64,000 nt of DNA from Plantibacter sp. ME-Dv--P-122b (GTDB lineage: Bacteria > Actinomycetota > Actinomycetes > Actinomycetales > Microbacteriaceae). Positions 17,171 through 25,232 of the stretch are shown piece after piece. The translations under genes were made by a program, and so were the position numbers. Position 1 is the first letter of the stretch; each line of letters begins with the position of its first letter. The stretch spans positions 124,001 to 188,000 of the forward strand of contig NZ_JARVSC010000002.1 in the NCBI RefSeq assembly GCF_030209375.1. The letters are read 5' to 3'. Below the pieces are notes generated by a model. That model made no database searches and was not told where the DNA came from. It saw nothing but the letters and a program-made list of their open reading frames with translations.

Positions 17171-17887
17171 TCAGGTCGAGTGGTGCGGCGCGCTGTGCGG
17201 ACCGCGGGTGCTCGACTTCGCGTGCGGGAAGGCCTTCATGAGCCGCCCGAGCGTGGCTAGTCGGGCGAAGTCGGCCGTCGAGCGGCGCTCGTCGAACGTC
17301 TGCTCGAGCTGGATGACGCCCTGTTCGATGCGGTCGTGGGTCTGGGCGAGGGTTCCGGAGACCTCCGCGAGCACGGGGCGCAGCTTGGCGAGGGTGGTGA
17401 TCGAGTGTGCGGCATCGACCAGGAGGATGCCGATGAGGGCCCAGGCGATCGCGATCGCGACGTCGTGGGGGATCGCGACCAGGACGCGAACGAGCGGAGG
17501 GTGGATGACGTAGATGAGGAGGACCCCGAGCAGCCCGAACAGGAGGGAGTTCTCGAGGCAGATGCGGCCCTGGAGGTTGAGGCGTCGCGGACTGTAGTCC
17601 CAGAGCTGGATGTGGAACACCTTGTCGAGGACGAGGTGGGTGAAGAACTCGAGCGTGCTGGTGATGAGCACGCTCGCGATGAACACCAGGAACGGATTGC
17701 TGACGTACGGGTACACGAGCAGGATGAGCGCGATCGCCCCGAATCCGTAGATCGGAACGGTCGGCCCGGTGAGGAATCCGCGGTTCTGCAGGGACCGCTC
17801 CCGTACGAGGACGTACAGGACTTCGGCGATCCAGCCGAAGAAGGCGTAGACGGCGAGGAAGAGGAACAGCATGCTGATCGTGTACAT
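17171..17887 (-). CDS. CmpB-type integral membrane protein (putative ABC transporter permease family)
   Basis: About 238 residues with four to five membrane spans. The N-terminal part reads YAFFGWIAEVLYVLV, then NRGFLTGPTVPIYGFGA, the signature of the ABC_trans_CmpB family, and continues with TSTLEFFTH and WDYSPRRLNLQGRICLENS. The C-terminal third is soluble and helical with heptad-like character (KLRPVLAEVSGTLAQTHDRI), probably a cytoplasmic coiled coil. No substrate is known for the family. Start at ATG 17887; the frame is open to 17965 but without a ribosome-binding site. Driven by promoter A at 17981-18009 and divergent from the ctpE-like gene. Confidence 0.8.
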   Translation of the reverse strand: MYTISMLFLFLAVYAFFGWIAEVLYVLVRERSLQNRGFLTGPTVPIYGFGAIALILLVYPYVSNPFLVFIASVLITSTLEFFTHLVLDKVFHIQLWDYSPRRLNLQGRICLENSLLFGLLGVLLIYVIHPPLVRVLVAIPHDVAIAIAWALIGILLVDAAHSITTLAKLRPVLAEVSGTLAQTHDRIEQGVIQLEQTFDERRSTADFARLATLGRLMKAFPHAKSSTRGPHSAPHHST

Positions 17888-17980
17888 CGAGGGTGCGTCT
17901 TTCCGTTCCTGGCGGCGACAGCCGTCCGGCGACCATGGGCTCGTCGTGGCTGTGGTGGAGATCACGTCCGTGTGACGATC

Positions 17981-18009
17981 ACCCTAGTACGATTCGAGAC
18001 AAGTTCGAA
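17981..18009 (-). promoter_or_regulatory. island promoter/operator, copy A (CmpB-like gene)
   Basis: On the minus strand: TTCGAA at positions 1-6, TGTC at 9-12, CGAATCG at 14-20, and a -10 TAGGGT at 24-29 (plus 17981-17986). The 17-bp -35/-10 spacing and internal TGTC match copies B, D and F exactly. CAAG and CTCGAA half-sites flank it with a 14-bp spacer. It lies in the divergent gap and reaches within 19 bp of the ctpE-like start. Confidence 0.6.
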
Positions 18010-18027
18010 CAGCTTGAGGAGGCGCGC

Positions 18028-20409
18028 GTGCGCACAGGTCTGAGTGCCGGTGAGGTCGCAGAACGCGTCGCGGACGGGCGCACGAACGCGTTCACCCAGG
18101 AGACCAGCCGAAGCGTCTGGAGCATCGTCCGCTCGAACGTGCTCACGCTCTTCAACGGCATCATCCTCGCGTGTTTCCTCGTGCTGCTCGCGATCGGCCG
18201 GTGGCAGGACGCGCTCTTCGGATTCAGCGCGATCGCCAACGCCGTGATCGGCAGCGTCCAGGAGTTCCGGGCGAAGCGGTCGCTCGACCGTCTGGCATTG
18301 CTCAACTCGCCGAGTGCCCGCGTCCTCCGCGACGGCGTCGAAGCGGACATCGAGGTCGGCGATGTCGTAATGGACGATCTCATCGTGCTGCGGGCCGGTG
18401 ACCAGGTGCCCGCCGACGCCCTCATCGTGGAGACGCACGGCCTGCAGGTCGACGAGTCGATGCTGACCGGCGAGTCCGATGCCGTCGAGAAGACGGTCGA
18501 TGACCGCGTCCTGTCGGGCTCGACCGTCGTCGCGGGCGAGGGCTGCGCCGTCGTGGACCGCGTGGGCGCCGATTCGTTCGCGAACTCGCTCTCCACCGAA
18601 GCCAAGCGCTTCTCCCTCATCGCCTCCGAGCTCCGGTCGTCGATCAACCGGGTCCTGAAATGGGTGACATGGATCGTCGGGCCGGTCGCTCTCCTGGTCC
18701 TGAACGCGCAGATGAACGCGGTCGGCGGTTGGTCCGATGCGACGTCGAGCGGCGCATGGCGTGATGCGGCCACCGCCACGATCGCGGCCATCGTGGCGAT
18801 GGTGCCGCTCGGTCTCGTGCTCATGACGAGCATCTCCTTCGCCGCGGGGGCGGTCAAGCTCGCCCGCAAACAGGTGCTCGTGCAGGAACTGCCCGCGGTC
18901 GAGGCGCTCGCCCGGGTGGATCTCATCTGCCTCGACAAGACCGGCACACTCACGCAGGGTGACATCGTCTTCGACGCGGTCCACCCGATCCGCGAGCAGA
19001 TCGGCTGGGAACGGGTGCTCGGCTGGTACGGCGTGCAGAGCGATGCGAACGCCACGGCTCGGAGTCTCACCGCCCGGTTCACCGATCAGCCGGACACCGC
19101 TCCGACGGATCGGATCGGGTTCTCGTCCGCGCGCAAGTGGAGCGCCGTCGTGTTCCCCGACGGCATGTGGATCCTGGGTGGCCCCGAGATGGTCTTCCCG
19201 GCCAGGACGGACGACGACGCCGGCCACCGCGAGCTGGCCGCACAAGCGGAACGGCTCGCTGCGACCGGCCGCCGCACCCTCGTCCTGGCCCATGGAACGC
19301 CCACCACCGACGAGACCGTCCCGCACGACGCCGTGCCCGTCGCGCTCCTGACCTTCCGGGAGGACATCCGTCCGGACGCCGCCGAGACCCTCGCCTACTT
19401 CGCGGCGCAGGAGGTCGGCGTGCGGATCATCTCGGGCGACAACCCGCAGACGGTCGCGGCGATCGCCCGGGACGTCGGCCTCGATGCGCCGAGCGGCTTC
19501 GACGCGCGGAACCTCCCGGACGACGACGACGCGCTCCTCCGGGTGCTCGACGAGCACCTCGTGTTCGGTCGGGTCACGCCGGATCAGAAGCGACGGATCG
19601 TCGTCGCGCTGCGCAGGGCCGGTCATACGGTCGCGATGACGGGGGACGGGGTGAACGACGCCCTCGCGATCAAGGAGGCCGACATCGGCATCGCGATGAA
19701 CTCCGGCGCGGCTGCGACGAAGGCGGTCGCGCGACTCATCCTGCTCGACGGTCGGTTCTCCCACCTGCCGTCGGTCGTCGCGGAAGGACGGCAGGTCATC
19801 GCGAACATCGAGCGCGTCTCGATGCTGTTCCTCACCAAGACCGCGTACGCGACGTTCCTGGCGATCGTGTTCGGGATCCTCATGCTCCCGTTCCCGTTCC
19901 TCCCACGACAGTTGTCCATCTCGGACGGGCTCACCATCGGACTCCCTGCGTTCTTCCTCGCGCTCCTGCCCAATGCCCAGCGGTACATCCCCGGCTTCCT
20001 GCGCCGATCACTGAGCTTCGCCGTGCCCGCCGGCCTCGCGGTGACGCTCGGCATCACGGCTTATGCGCGCCTGGCCGCAGGGCTCGGCATCCCGGAAGCG
20101 GAGGTCCGGACCGGCTCGACGCTCATCCTGACGCTCATCGGCCTGTGGATCCTCGTCGTCCTCTCCCGCCCCGTGACCCGGTTCAAGGGAGCGGTCATCG
20201 GCGTGATGATGGTCGCCCTGGTCGTGGTCTACACCGTCCCGATCGCGCGGGACTTCCTGCAGTTCGTCGACGTGACGCTCCCGACCGCACTCCTCGTCCT
20301 CGGCACCTCGCTCGTCTCCATCGCGCTCATCGAGATCGTCCGGTTCGCCCACCGACGCATCGCGAGACGCGATGAGGAGCGCATGCTGGCTCAGCGGACG
20401 GCGAAGTAG
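18028..20409 (+). CDS. ctpE: CtpE-like P-type ATPase (probable calcium transporter)
   Basis: A 793-residue cation pump. Landmarks: actuator TGES at 147-150, phosphorylated Asp303 in CLDKTGTLTQ, nucleotide-binding region with KWSAV and hinge MTGDGVNDA at 537-545. There is no N-terminal metal-binding domain and no CPx motif. Sequence and length resemble mycobacterial CtpE (the EFRAKRSLDRLA, VQELPAVEALARVD and LTIGLPAFFLALLPN segments), a calcium importer in the plasma membrane; transported ion is inferred. GTG 18028 is preceded by GAGGAGG at 5-bp spacing; the frame upstream lacks a start with such a site. It overlaps the convergent 20391 gene by 19 bp and is divergent from the CmpB-like gene. 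Confidence 0.87.
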   Translation: MRTGLSAGEVAERVADGRTNAFTQETSRSVWSIVRSNVLTLFNGIILACFLVLLAIGRWQDALFGFSAIANAVIGSVQEFRAKRSLDRLALLNSPSARVLRDGVEADIEVGDVVMDDLIVLRAGDQVPADALIVETHGLQVDESMLTGESDAVEKTVDDRVLSGSTVVAGEGCAVVDRVGADSFANSLSTEAKRFSLIASELRSSINRVLKWVTWIVGPVALLVLNAQMNAVGGWSDATSSGAWRDAATATIAAIVAMVPLGLVLMTSISFAAGAVKLARKQVLVQELPAVEALARVDLICLDKTGTLTQGDIVFDAVHPIREQIGWERVLGWYGVQSDANATARSLTARFTDQPDTAPTDRIGFSSARKWSAVVFPDGMWILGGPEMVFPARTDDDAGHRELAAQAERLAATGRRTLVLAHGTPTTDETVPHDAVPVALLTFREDIRPDAAETLAYFAAQEVGVRIISGDNPQTVAAIARDVGLDAPSGFDARNLPDDDDALLRVLDEHLVFGRVTPDQKRRIVVALRRAGHTVAMTGDGVNDALAIKEADIGIAMNSGAAATKAVARLILLDGRFSHLPSVVAEGRQVIANIERVSMLFLTKTAYATFLAIVFGILMLPFPFLPRQLSISDGLTIGLPAFFLALLPNAQRYIPGFLRRSLSFAVPAGLAVTLGITAYARLAAGLGIPEAEVRTGSTLILTLIGLWILVVLSRPVTRFKGAVIGVMMVALVVVYTVPIARDFLQFVDVTLPTALLVLGTSLVSIALIEIVRFAHRRIARRDEERMLAQRTAK

Positions 20410-20801
20410 CGTCGGCCGCCACCGAGCCAGAGGGGGAGCAGCACCGCCGCCGCGACGATCGACTGGACCACCACGCCTGTCCAGTCACCGTCACCGGCGA
20501 CGACCAGGTCAGCCACGGCGAGCCCGAGGGCCAAGACCACGATTGCCGAGGCGCTCGCCCGCGACAGCGCACTCCCGCGGGCGACGCCGGAGGCGATGGC
20601 GATCATGAACAGGCCGAACAGCGCCATCCCGGCACCGGTCAGGGTGACGGCGAGGGTCAGACCGTCGGCCTGCACTTCGGTCGAATACCGCAGGAAGATC
20701 GAGACGACACCAAGGCCGATCTGTGCGATGCCGCCGAGATAGAGCAGGACGACGGCGCCGGTCACGGTGGCAGGTCTGCGTCGAGGGGTCTCGATCGTCA
20801 C
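20391..20801 (-). CDS. small four-span membrane protein, unknown function
   Basis: A 136-residue protein that is almost entirely membrane: four hydrophobic segments (about 14-36, 47-68, 76-96, 104-124) with short loops and a basic C-terminus (GGGRRYFAVR). It has a general resemblance to the small membrane proteins at 22586 and 23246 but no clear motif. GTG 20801 lies 4 bp after the phosphoesterase stop, so it is the last gene of that operon. Its 3' end overlaps the ctpE-like gene on the other strand. No function can be assigned. Confidence 0.65.
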   Translation of the reverse strand: MTIETPRRRPATVTGAVVLLYLGGIAQIGLGVVSIFLRYSTEVQADGLTLAVTLTGAGMALFGLFMIAIASGVARGSALSRASASAIVVLALGLAVADLVVAGDGDWTGVVVQSIVAAAVLLPLWLGGGRRYFAVR

Positions 20802-20805
20802 GGGG

Positions 20806-22572
20806 TCAGCCGGCCTTTCCGAACAGGCCCTTGCCGAACTTCGTGAGGTAGCGGTAAGCGTCCGCGAAGGTGGGGACGTCCTCTGGCATGACCTCACCGA
20901 ACTTCGCCAGGAGGAGCCCGAGCAGCGACTGCGCGGGCGGGCTCAACGGCTTGTCCTTGTGCGGGTGGTCGTCGGTGTACCGCTCGGCTTCGAGATTCGG
21001 CGGGATGTACTGCGGATGCGTGTGCGGCCACTCGCTCGGATGCCGGGGACGATCGAGGTTGATCGCGTTGAACAGGTTGTTCGCGCCGGCATCCCGCTTG
21101 GTCAGGGGCTTCAGACCGTGCAGTCTGGCGAGCGTGGCGATGACCGCCCCGTGGTGCATCTCGTCGTGGATGATCGTCCCGGCCTTCGTGTAGGCGGAGA
21201 TCGCGATCGCCGGCACGCGGACACCCAGGCGGTCGAACGCGAACCCCATCTCACCCGGGCCGCTGTCGTCCGGTGGCACGGCGACCGGAGGCGGGACGTG
21301 GTCGTAGGTTCCGCCGTGTTCGTCGAAGGTGATCAGCAGGAGGGTGTTCAGGGCGTTCGACCCCGTCGTACTCGAGCTGCGCCGGACCGCGTTGTACACA
21401 TCGCTGACGAGTGCCTCGCCGGCTCGGACATCGGAGAGGGCGCTGTCGTACACGGGCTGGCCGTTGATCAGGCTGGTGCGCAGGTTCCCGAACGGCGGAT
21501 GGAAGTCGTTGTGGTTGTAGGTCATGCGCGGCTCGATGAACGAATAGGCCGGAAGCTTCCCCTCCCTGGCGTCCTCGTAGAACTGCTCCATCGTCGCGAA
21601 GTGGTCGGTCTTCCAATGCTGCTCGAGCACCGGCGCATGGATCATGCCGGTGTACGAGATGAGCTGGAGCTTGTCGATGTAGATCTTCCACGGGATACCG
21701 GCGTCGTCGAGCCGGTTGAAGATCGTCGGTGCCGGAGGGGCGTCGAGCCACTTGTCGTAGTCGCCGTTCAGTCGGTTGGTGACGAAGCCGTGGGAGGTCG
21801 ACGCGTGGAAGAACGAGCGGTTGCAGAACGTCTGCGACGGGACGCCGGCGAACCAGTGGTCGTAGACGGCGAACTCCCGGGCGAGGGTCGACAGCACCGG
21901 CAGCATGTCGGGGGTGAAGCTCCCCATGACCTTGCCGAGGTTGGCCGGTACCTCGTCGGGCCGTCGCTTGAGGCGCAGGAAGTTCACGACGTAGTCGTTG
22001 ACGAAGCCCTGCATGTTGGGCGTGGCGCCGGCCGGTGGTGCGTTGAACGGGGCCTCCATCTGGTGCAGGAGGAGGTCGCTGTTGGTCGGAGGGTCGACGA
22101 CGTTGAAGAGCTGACTGTTGACGTGCGGGTACTCCTCGCCCGGGTCCGGGTCGGGTTGCCGCATGATCTCGTCGGTGGATCCTTCGTAGGGGTGCGCCGA
22201 GATGCGTCCGCCGAGCGGCGAGGGGTTGCTGTACTCGCCGAAATTCAGTCCCTCGAAGGTCTCGCCCTCCGGGAGGTCGTCCTTGTCGTACAGGTAGCCG
22301 AGGAGGTTGTCGAAGGAGCGGTTCTCGCCCATCAGGACGATGAGGTGGTCGAAGCCGGGCTCCGTGCGTGGGTCGAAGGCCACGAAGTCCGGGGTCGCTG
22401 CAGCCCGCTCGGCTTCGCTCACCGTCACTCCGATCCCGATGCCGGCGGGGGTGCCGACAGCCGCACCCGCAGCAGCCAGTCCCATGCCTTTGAGGAACGC
22501 TCTGCGCGAGCGGTCGACTGGCTGGTCGGCGTCGTCGTCCAGCGACTCGCGCGACGTCTCGTCAGTACTCAT
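20806..22572 (-). CDS. Tat-exported phosphoesterase (phospholipase C / acid phosphatase family)
   Basis: A 588-residue exported enzyme. The twin-arginine signal is DRSRRAFLKGMGLAAAGAA (about 20-40). The catalytic fold of the PF04185 phosphoesterase family follows: metal- and nucleophile-region ENRSFDN near residue 83, then FHASTSHGF, HNDFHPPFG and LITFDEHGGTYDHVPPP. It should hydrolyse phosphodiester or phosphomonoester bonds outside the cell, of phospholipids or other organic phosphates; substrate is not decidable. It lies 13 bp after the small membrane protein gene (22586) and 4 bp before another, and is probably transcribed from promoter B. No phosphate-response (Pho-box) array is recognised. 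Confidence 0.88.
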   Translation of the reverse strand: MSTDETSRESLDDDADQPVDRSRRAFLKGMGLAAAGAAVGTPAGIGIGVTVSEAERAAATPDFVAFDPRTEPGFDHLIVLMGENRSFDNLLGYLYDKDDLPEGETFEGLNFGEYSNPSPLGGRISAHPYEGSTDEIMRQPDPDPGEEYPHVNSQLFNVVDPPTNSDLLLHQMEAPFNAPPAGATPNMQGFVNDYVVNFLRLKRRPDEVPANLGKVMGSFTPDMLPVLSTLAREFAVYDHWFAGVPSQTFCNRSFFHASTSHGFVTNRLNGDYDKWLDAPPAPTIFNRLDDAGIPWKIYIDKLQLISYTGMIHAPVLEQHWKTDHFATMEQFYEDAREGKLPAYSFIEPRMTYNHNDFHPPFGNLRTSLINGQPVYDSALSDVRAGEALVSDVYNAVRRSSSTTGSNALNTLLLITFDEHGGTYDHVPPPVAVPPDDSGPGEMGFAFDRLGVRVPAIAISAYTKAGTIIHDEMHHGAVIATLARLHGLKPLTKRDAGANNLFNAINLDRPRHPSEWPHTHPQYIPPNLEAERYTDDHPHKDKPLSPPAQSLLGLLLAKFGEVMPEDVPTFADAYRYLTKFGKGLFGKAG

Positions 22573-22585
22573 GGCGCCTCCTCAT

Positions 22586-22960
22586 TCAGGATCGGAAGAA
22601 GTCTCCGGCGCGGCCGGTGTACAGCAGGATGATTCCGATCAGGGCGGTGGCCGCGGAGATGATCGGCCCGGCGATCGCGCCGGCGGGGTCGTCTGCAACC
22701 AGGACGATGGAAGCGACGATGGACGCCGACAGGGAAAGCGTCACCAGGATCCGAGCGATGTTGCTGCCGCTGAACAAGCCGACACTGACGCAGAAGATCA
22801 CGATGCCGACGCCGATGGCGATCCACGCCGAGAGGTCCGAGACGCCATCCGCCGACAGGACGCCTCGCAGGACCAGGATGCCGAGCAGGATGTGGAGGGC
22901 TGCTGAGATCCAGGTCAGCACGGCGATCAGGGTGACGCCGGCTGGTCGCTTCGCCATCAT
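22586..22960 (-). CDS. small membrane protein, paralogue of the 23246 gene
   Basis: About 124 residues: four membrane segments, starting MAKRPAGVTLIAVLTWI. Residues 5-80 align closely with the divergently transcribed neighbour (shared VLTWI/VLAWI, AWIAI and ARILVT), so the pair arose by duplication. No Pfam-type motif is recognised. Two adjacent ATGs (22960, 22957) follow GGAGG; an ATG at 22972 overlaps that site and is unlikely. First gene of a three-gene operon with the phosphoesterase, driven by promoter B. Confidence 0.72.
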   Translation of the reverse strand: MMAKRPAGVTLIAVLTWISAALHILLGILVLRGVLSADGVSDLSAWIAIGVGIVIFCVSVGLFSGSNIARILVTLSLSASIVASIVLVADDPAGAIAGPIISAATALIGIILLYTGRAGDFFRS

Positions 22961-23001
22961 CGTCGCCTCCACATGATCCGGGGGAACCCGGGCGTGGGAA
23001 C

Positions 23002-23030
23002 ACGATAGCGCGATACGAGACAGTTCCGAA
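23002..23030 (-). promoter_or_regulatory. island promoter/operator, copy B (phosphoesterase operon)
   Basis: Minus strand: TTCGGA (1-6), TGTC (9-12), TCGTATCG (13-20) and -10 TATCGT (24-29; plus 23002-23007). GTCAAG lies on its upstream side (plus 23034-23039 region). Leader of about 35 nt to the first ATG. Confidence 0.62.
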
Positions 23031-23118
23031 CAGTCTTGACATCGTCCGGTGACCGGAGATCACCGGATCGCTGGCGACCTCGTTCTGTCGAGGCGCTACA
23101 TGATCCGCCTTCCGCTGT

Positions 23119-23160
23119 GAAAATCAAGTCTTTCGGTTTTGTCTTGATTTTCGCTATCGT
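23119..23160 (+). promoter_or_regulatory. island promoter/operator, copy F, with AT-rich palindrome
   Basis: TTCGG begins at 23132, TGTC at 23140-23143 and the -10 TATCGT at 23155-23160, the same geometry as A, B and D. Superimposed on it is a perfect inverted repeat, GAAAATCAAG (23119-23128) and CTTGATTTTC (23143-23152), with a 14-bp spacer: the clearest form of the CAAG-N14-CTYGA half-sites seen in copy A. The AT-richness is striking against the surrounding sequence. It drives the 23246 gene. Confidence 0.65.
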
Positions 23161-23245
23161 CGAGCCCAGATCGGCCCCGAGTGGGGGTCGACCGATCCGG
23201 GGCGGCGTCTCGTTCGCTCGGAGAAGCAAACGAAGGAGCAAACCG

Positions 23246-23617
23246 ATGGCTGGTCAACGTCCTGGTGGAATCGTCTTCATCGCAGTCCTGGCCTGGATCG
23301 GTGCCGTTCTGCAAGTCCTGTCCGGCGTACTCGTCCTCACGGGCGTCCTCAACCCCGAAGGGGTGTCGACCGAGACGGCGTGGATCGCGATCGTGGTCGG
23401 GGTCATCTCGTTCCTCGTGGCCTTCGCGCTCTTCGGCGGCAGCCGGGTCGCACGGATCCTGGTGACCATCTCGTTCGTATTGTCGCTGCTCACGGCTGTC
23501 TTCTCGATCGTCGCGCACCCGACGAACTTCGTCGCTCCGGGCTTGGCCGCCCTGTTCGCGATCATCGCGCTGGTGCTGCTGTACAGCGAGAAGGCGAACG
23601 CGTACTTCACGCGCTGA
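23246..23617 (+). CDS. small membrane protein, paralogue of the 22586 gene
   Basis: A 123-residue protein with four hydrophobic segments and short loops, basic start (MAGQRPGGIVFIAVLAWIGA) and C-terminal YSEKANAYFTR. It is clearly related to the 22586 protein along its first 80 residues. ATG 23246 is preceded by GAAGGAG. Single gene with its own copy (F) of the island promoter. Function unknown; small paired membrane proteins could form a complex, but this is a guess. Confidence 0.75.
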   Translation: MAGQRPGGIVFIAVLAWIGAVLQVLSGVLVLTGVLNPEGVSTETAWIAIVVGVISFLVAFALFGGSRVARILVTISFVLSLLTAVFSIVAHPTNFVAPGLAALFAIIALVLLYSEKANAYFTR

Positions 23618-23642
23618 CAATCGGGACGGGCACGCCAGTCTC

Positions 23643-23671
23643 TTCGGAAGTGTCCTGAATTACGCTACGGT
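23643..23671 (+). promoter_or_regulatory. island promoter/operator, copy D
   Basis: TTCGGA (23643-23648), TGTC (23651-23654), CTGAAT and -10 TACGGT (23666-23671) repeat the geometry of A, B and F. The left CAAG half-site is not present. Drives the 23728-24248 gene pair. Confidence 0.6.
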
Positions 23672-23727
23672 ATTGCCAACAACTGGGGAAGCCCCTCGAA
23701 TGGGGCCGGACGAGAGGGGTCGATCGC

Positions 23728-24201
23728 ATGTCGAGAGAAGAGCACGCACGGGAAGGTGCCCAAGCGGTCATCCCGGACGACGAGATCCTCGACGTCGCGG
23801 TGGTGATGCCCCGCGGGTCGACCCTGTCCGGTGTCCTGGGTGCTGCCGCCGGTGTCGGGTTGAGCGGGAGCAACCAGACTGCATGGGGCGTTGCGGGCGG
23901 CATGATCGCGCAGCGGGCCAACAGCGCGTCGCACGGGAGTTACCCGTCGATCGTGCTCGCGGTCTCCGCGACCAAGGTCTATGTCCTCGGGCGCACATCG
24001 ACGGGCCTGGTGGGCGGTTGGAAGCATCTGCACCCCGTGGCACACATCGAGCGCTCCGACCTCAAGGTCACCCGTCGTCACCATGGCACCGTGCGCATCA
24101 TCGAGCTCCAGGACACGACCTCGGGCAGCAGCCTGGAGTTCGAAGCGCTCAACATCGGCGGCCTCGGGCTCAACGACCTCCTGAAAGAGCTCGGCGACTG
24201 A
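23728..24201 (+). CDS. conserved hypothetical protein, small beta-rich domain
   Basis: A 157-residue protein. After a charged start comes a Gly/Ala-rich hydrophobic stretch (about 33-65) that could be membrane-associated, and then a beta-rich domain (SIVLAVSATKVYVLG ... HGTVRIIELQDTT) with the strand pattern of a PH-like fold. No catalytic motif. ATG 23728 has GAGAGG some 11 bp upstream. It is followed 46 bp later by the CPBP protease gene and likely shares promoter D. I do not recognise the family. Confidence 0.65.
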   Translation: MSREEHAREGAQAVIPDDEILDVAVVMPRGSTLSGVLGAAAGVGLSGSNQTAWGVAGGMIAQRANSASHGSYPSIVLAVSATKVYVLGRTSTGLVGGWKHLHPVAHIERSDLKVTRRHHGTVRIIELQDTTSGSSLEFEALNIGGLGLNDLLKELGD

Positions 24202-24247
24202 CGCCGGCGATCACCACGTGCACGCACCCTCGTCGAAGGAACGACCC

Positions 24248-25024
24248 ATGTCCTCAGCACTGAAGGTCCGGCCCCGCGTCTGGATCGGCTTGGCCATCTA
24301 CCTCGGGTACATCGCGGTGGTCTTCACCGTCCAGCTGGCCTCCGGCGTCCGGTACGACGAGCTCGGCGAGAGTGGAAGCAACCTGTTCTTCGGGGCCGGC
24401 TTGTCGCTGATCATCGCTGCTGTGCTTCTCGCCATCACGACGACGCTGCTCGGGTGGTGGCGCCCCGCAGTGTTCGATCGCCACCGGAGCGTGCGGTGGC
24501 CGATCATCGCTCCGATCCTCATGGTGGTCGCGCTGGTCTTCAATCTCATCTCGACGGACTGGGCCGCCTTTGACGGGGCGTTCCTCGCTGCGGCCCTCGT
24601 GATCATCCTCGTCGGGTTCACCGAGGAGATCACGACCCGCGGCCTCCTGCTGACGGGCCTGCGGAGTCGCCTCGGTGAGGGCTGGGTGTGGTTCGTCACG
24701 TCGGTCCTGTTCGCGGCGATGCACCTGTTGAATGCGACGGGCCAGGCGTTGGGAGCGACCCTGCAGCAGGTGGTGTTCGCGTTCGTCGCGGGCACGGTGT
24801 TCTACATCCTCCGCCGGGTGACGGGCACGCTCGTCTGGGCGATGGTGCTGCACGGACTTTGGGACTTCTCGACCTTCGCCCTCTCCCACGGGACACCCGG
24901 ACCGCTCGTCGGGATCGGTGCCGCCGTCAACCTGATCGCCGGTGTCTTCGGGCTGATCGCGGTCGCGTTCGTCATCCGCGGAGCAGACGAGCGACTCGCG
25001 GCCGGTGGAGGCGGTCGTCCATAG
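24248..25024 (+). CDS. CPBP-family intramembrane glutamic endopeptidase
   Basis: A 258-residue membrane protein with seven or eight spans. The three CPBP/Abi motifs are in order: FTEEITTRG (glutamates of motif 1), FAAMHLLN (histidine of motif 2) and HGLWDF (motif 3), all placed at the membrane face. Such proteases cleave within membranes; in bacteria they take part in peptide processing and in immunity to the producer's own bacteriocins. ATG 24248 has GAAGGAA upstream. It is probably co-transcribed with the 23728 gene. Substrate unknown. Confidence 0.87.
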   Translation: MSSALKVRPRVWIGLAIYLGYIAVVFTVQLASGVRYDELGESGSNLFFGAGLSLIIAAVLLAITTTLLGWWRPAVFDRHRSVRWPIIAPILMVVALVFNLISTDWAAFDGAFLAAALVIILVGFTEEITTRGLLLTGLRSRLGEGWVWFVTSVLFAAMHLLNATGQALGATLQQVVFAFVAGTVFYILRRVTGTLVWAMVLHGLWDFSTFALSHGTPGPLVGIGAAVNLIAGVFGLIAVAFVIRGADERLAAGGGGRP

Positions 25025-25232
25025 CGGCCCCGCGGTCGCCCGGCCGGACGGCTTTCTCACAGCAACGTACCAATACGCTGATGCTGACACCGTTCGACAG
25101 CGATGGACGCAGTCCGTTCCGGCACCCGATCCGGTTCGATTCTGACCTCCTGCAACGCACTCGGTCGCACCACAGCACACGCGTTGGTGCCGCCAGGCAG
25201 AGCCGTTCGGACTGTGCCGGCAGGAGAGATGG

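Noticed and set aside
25072-25110. Sixth copy of the island promoter upstream of the MarR-type gene (minus strand)
   Set aside because: It needs a 1-bp gap to align, lacks the TTCGG start and would point toward no minus-strand gene.
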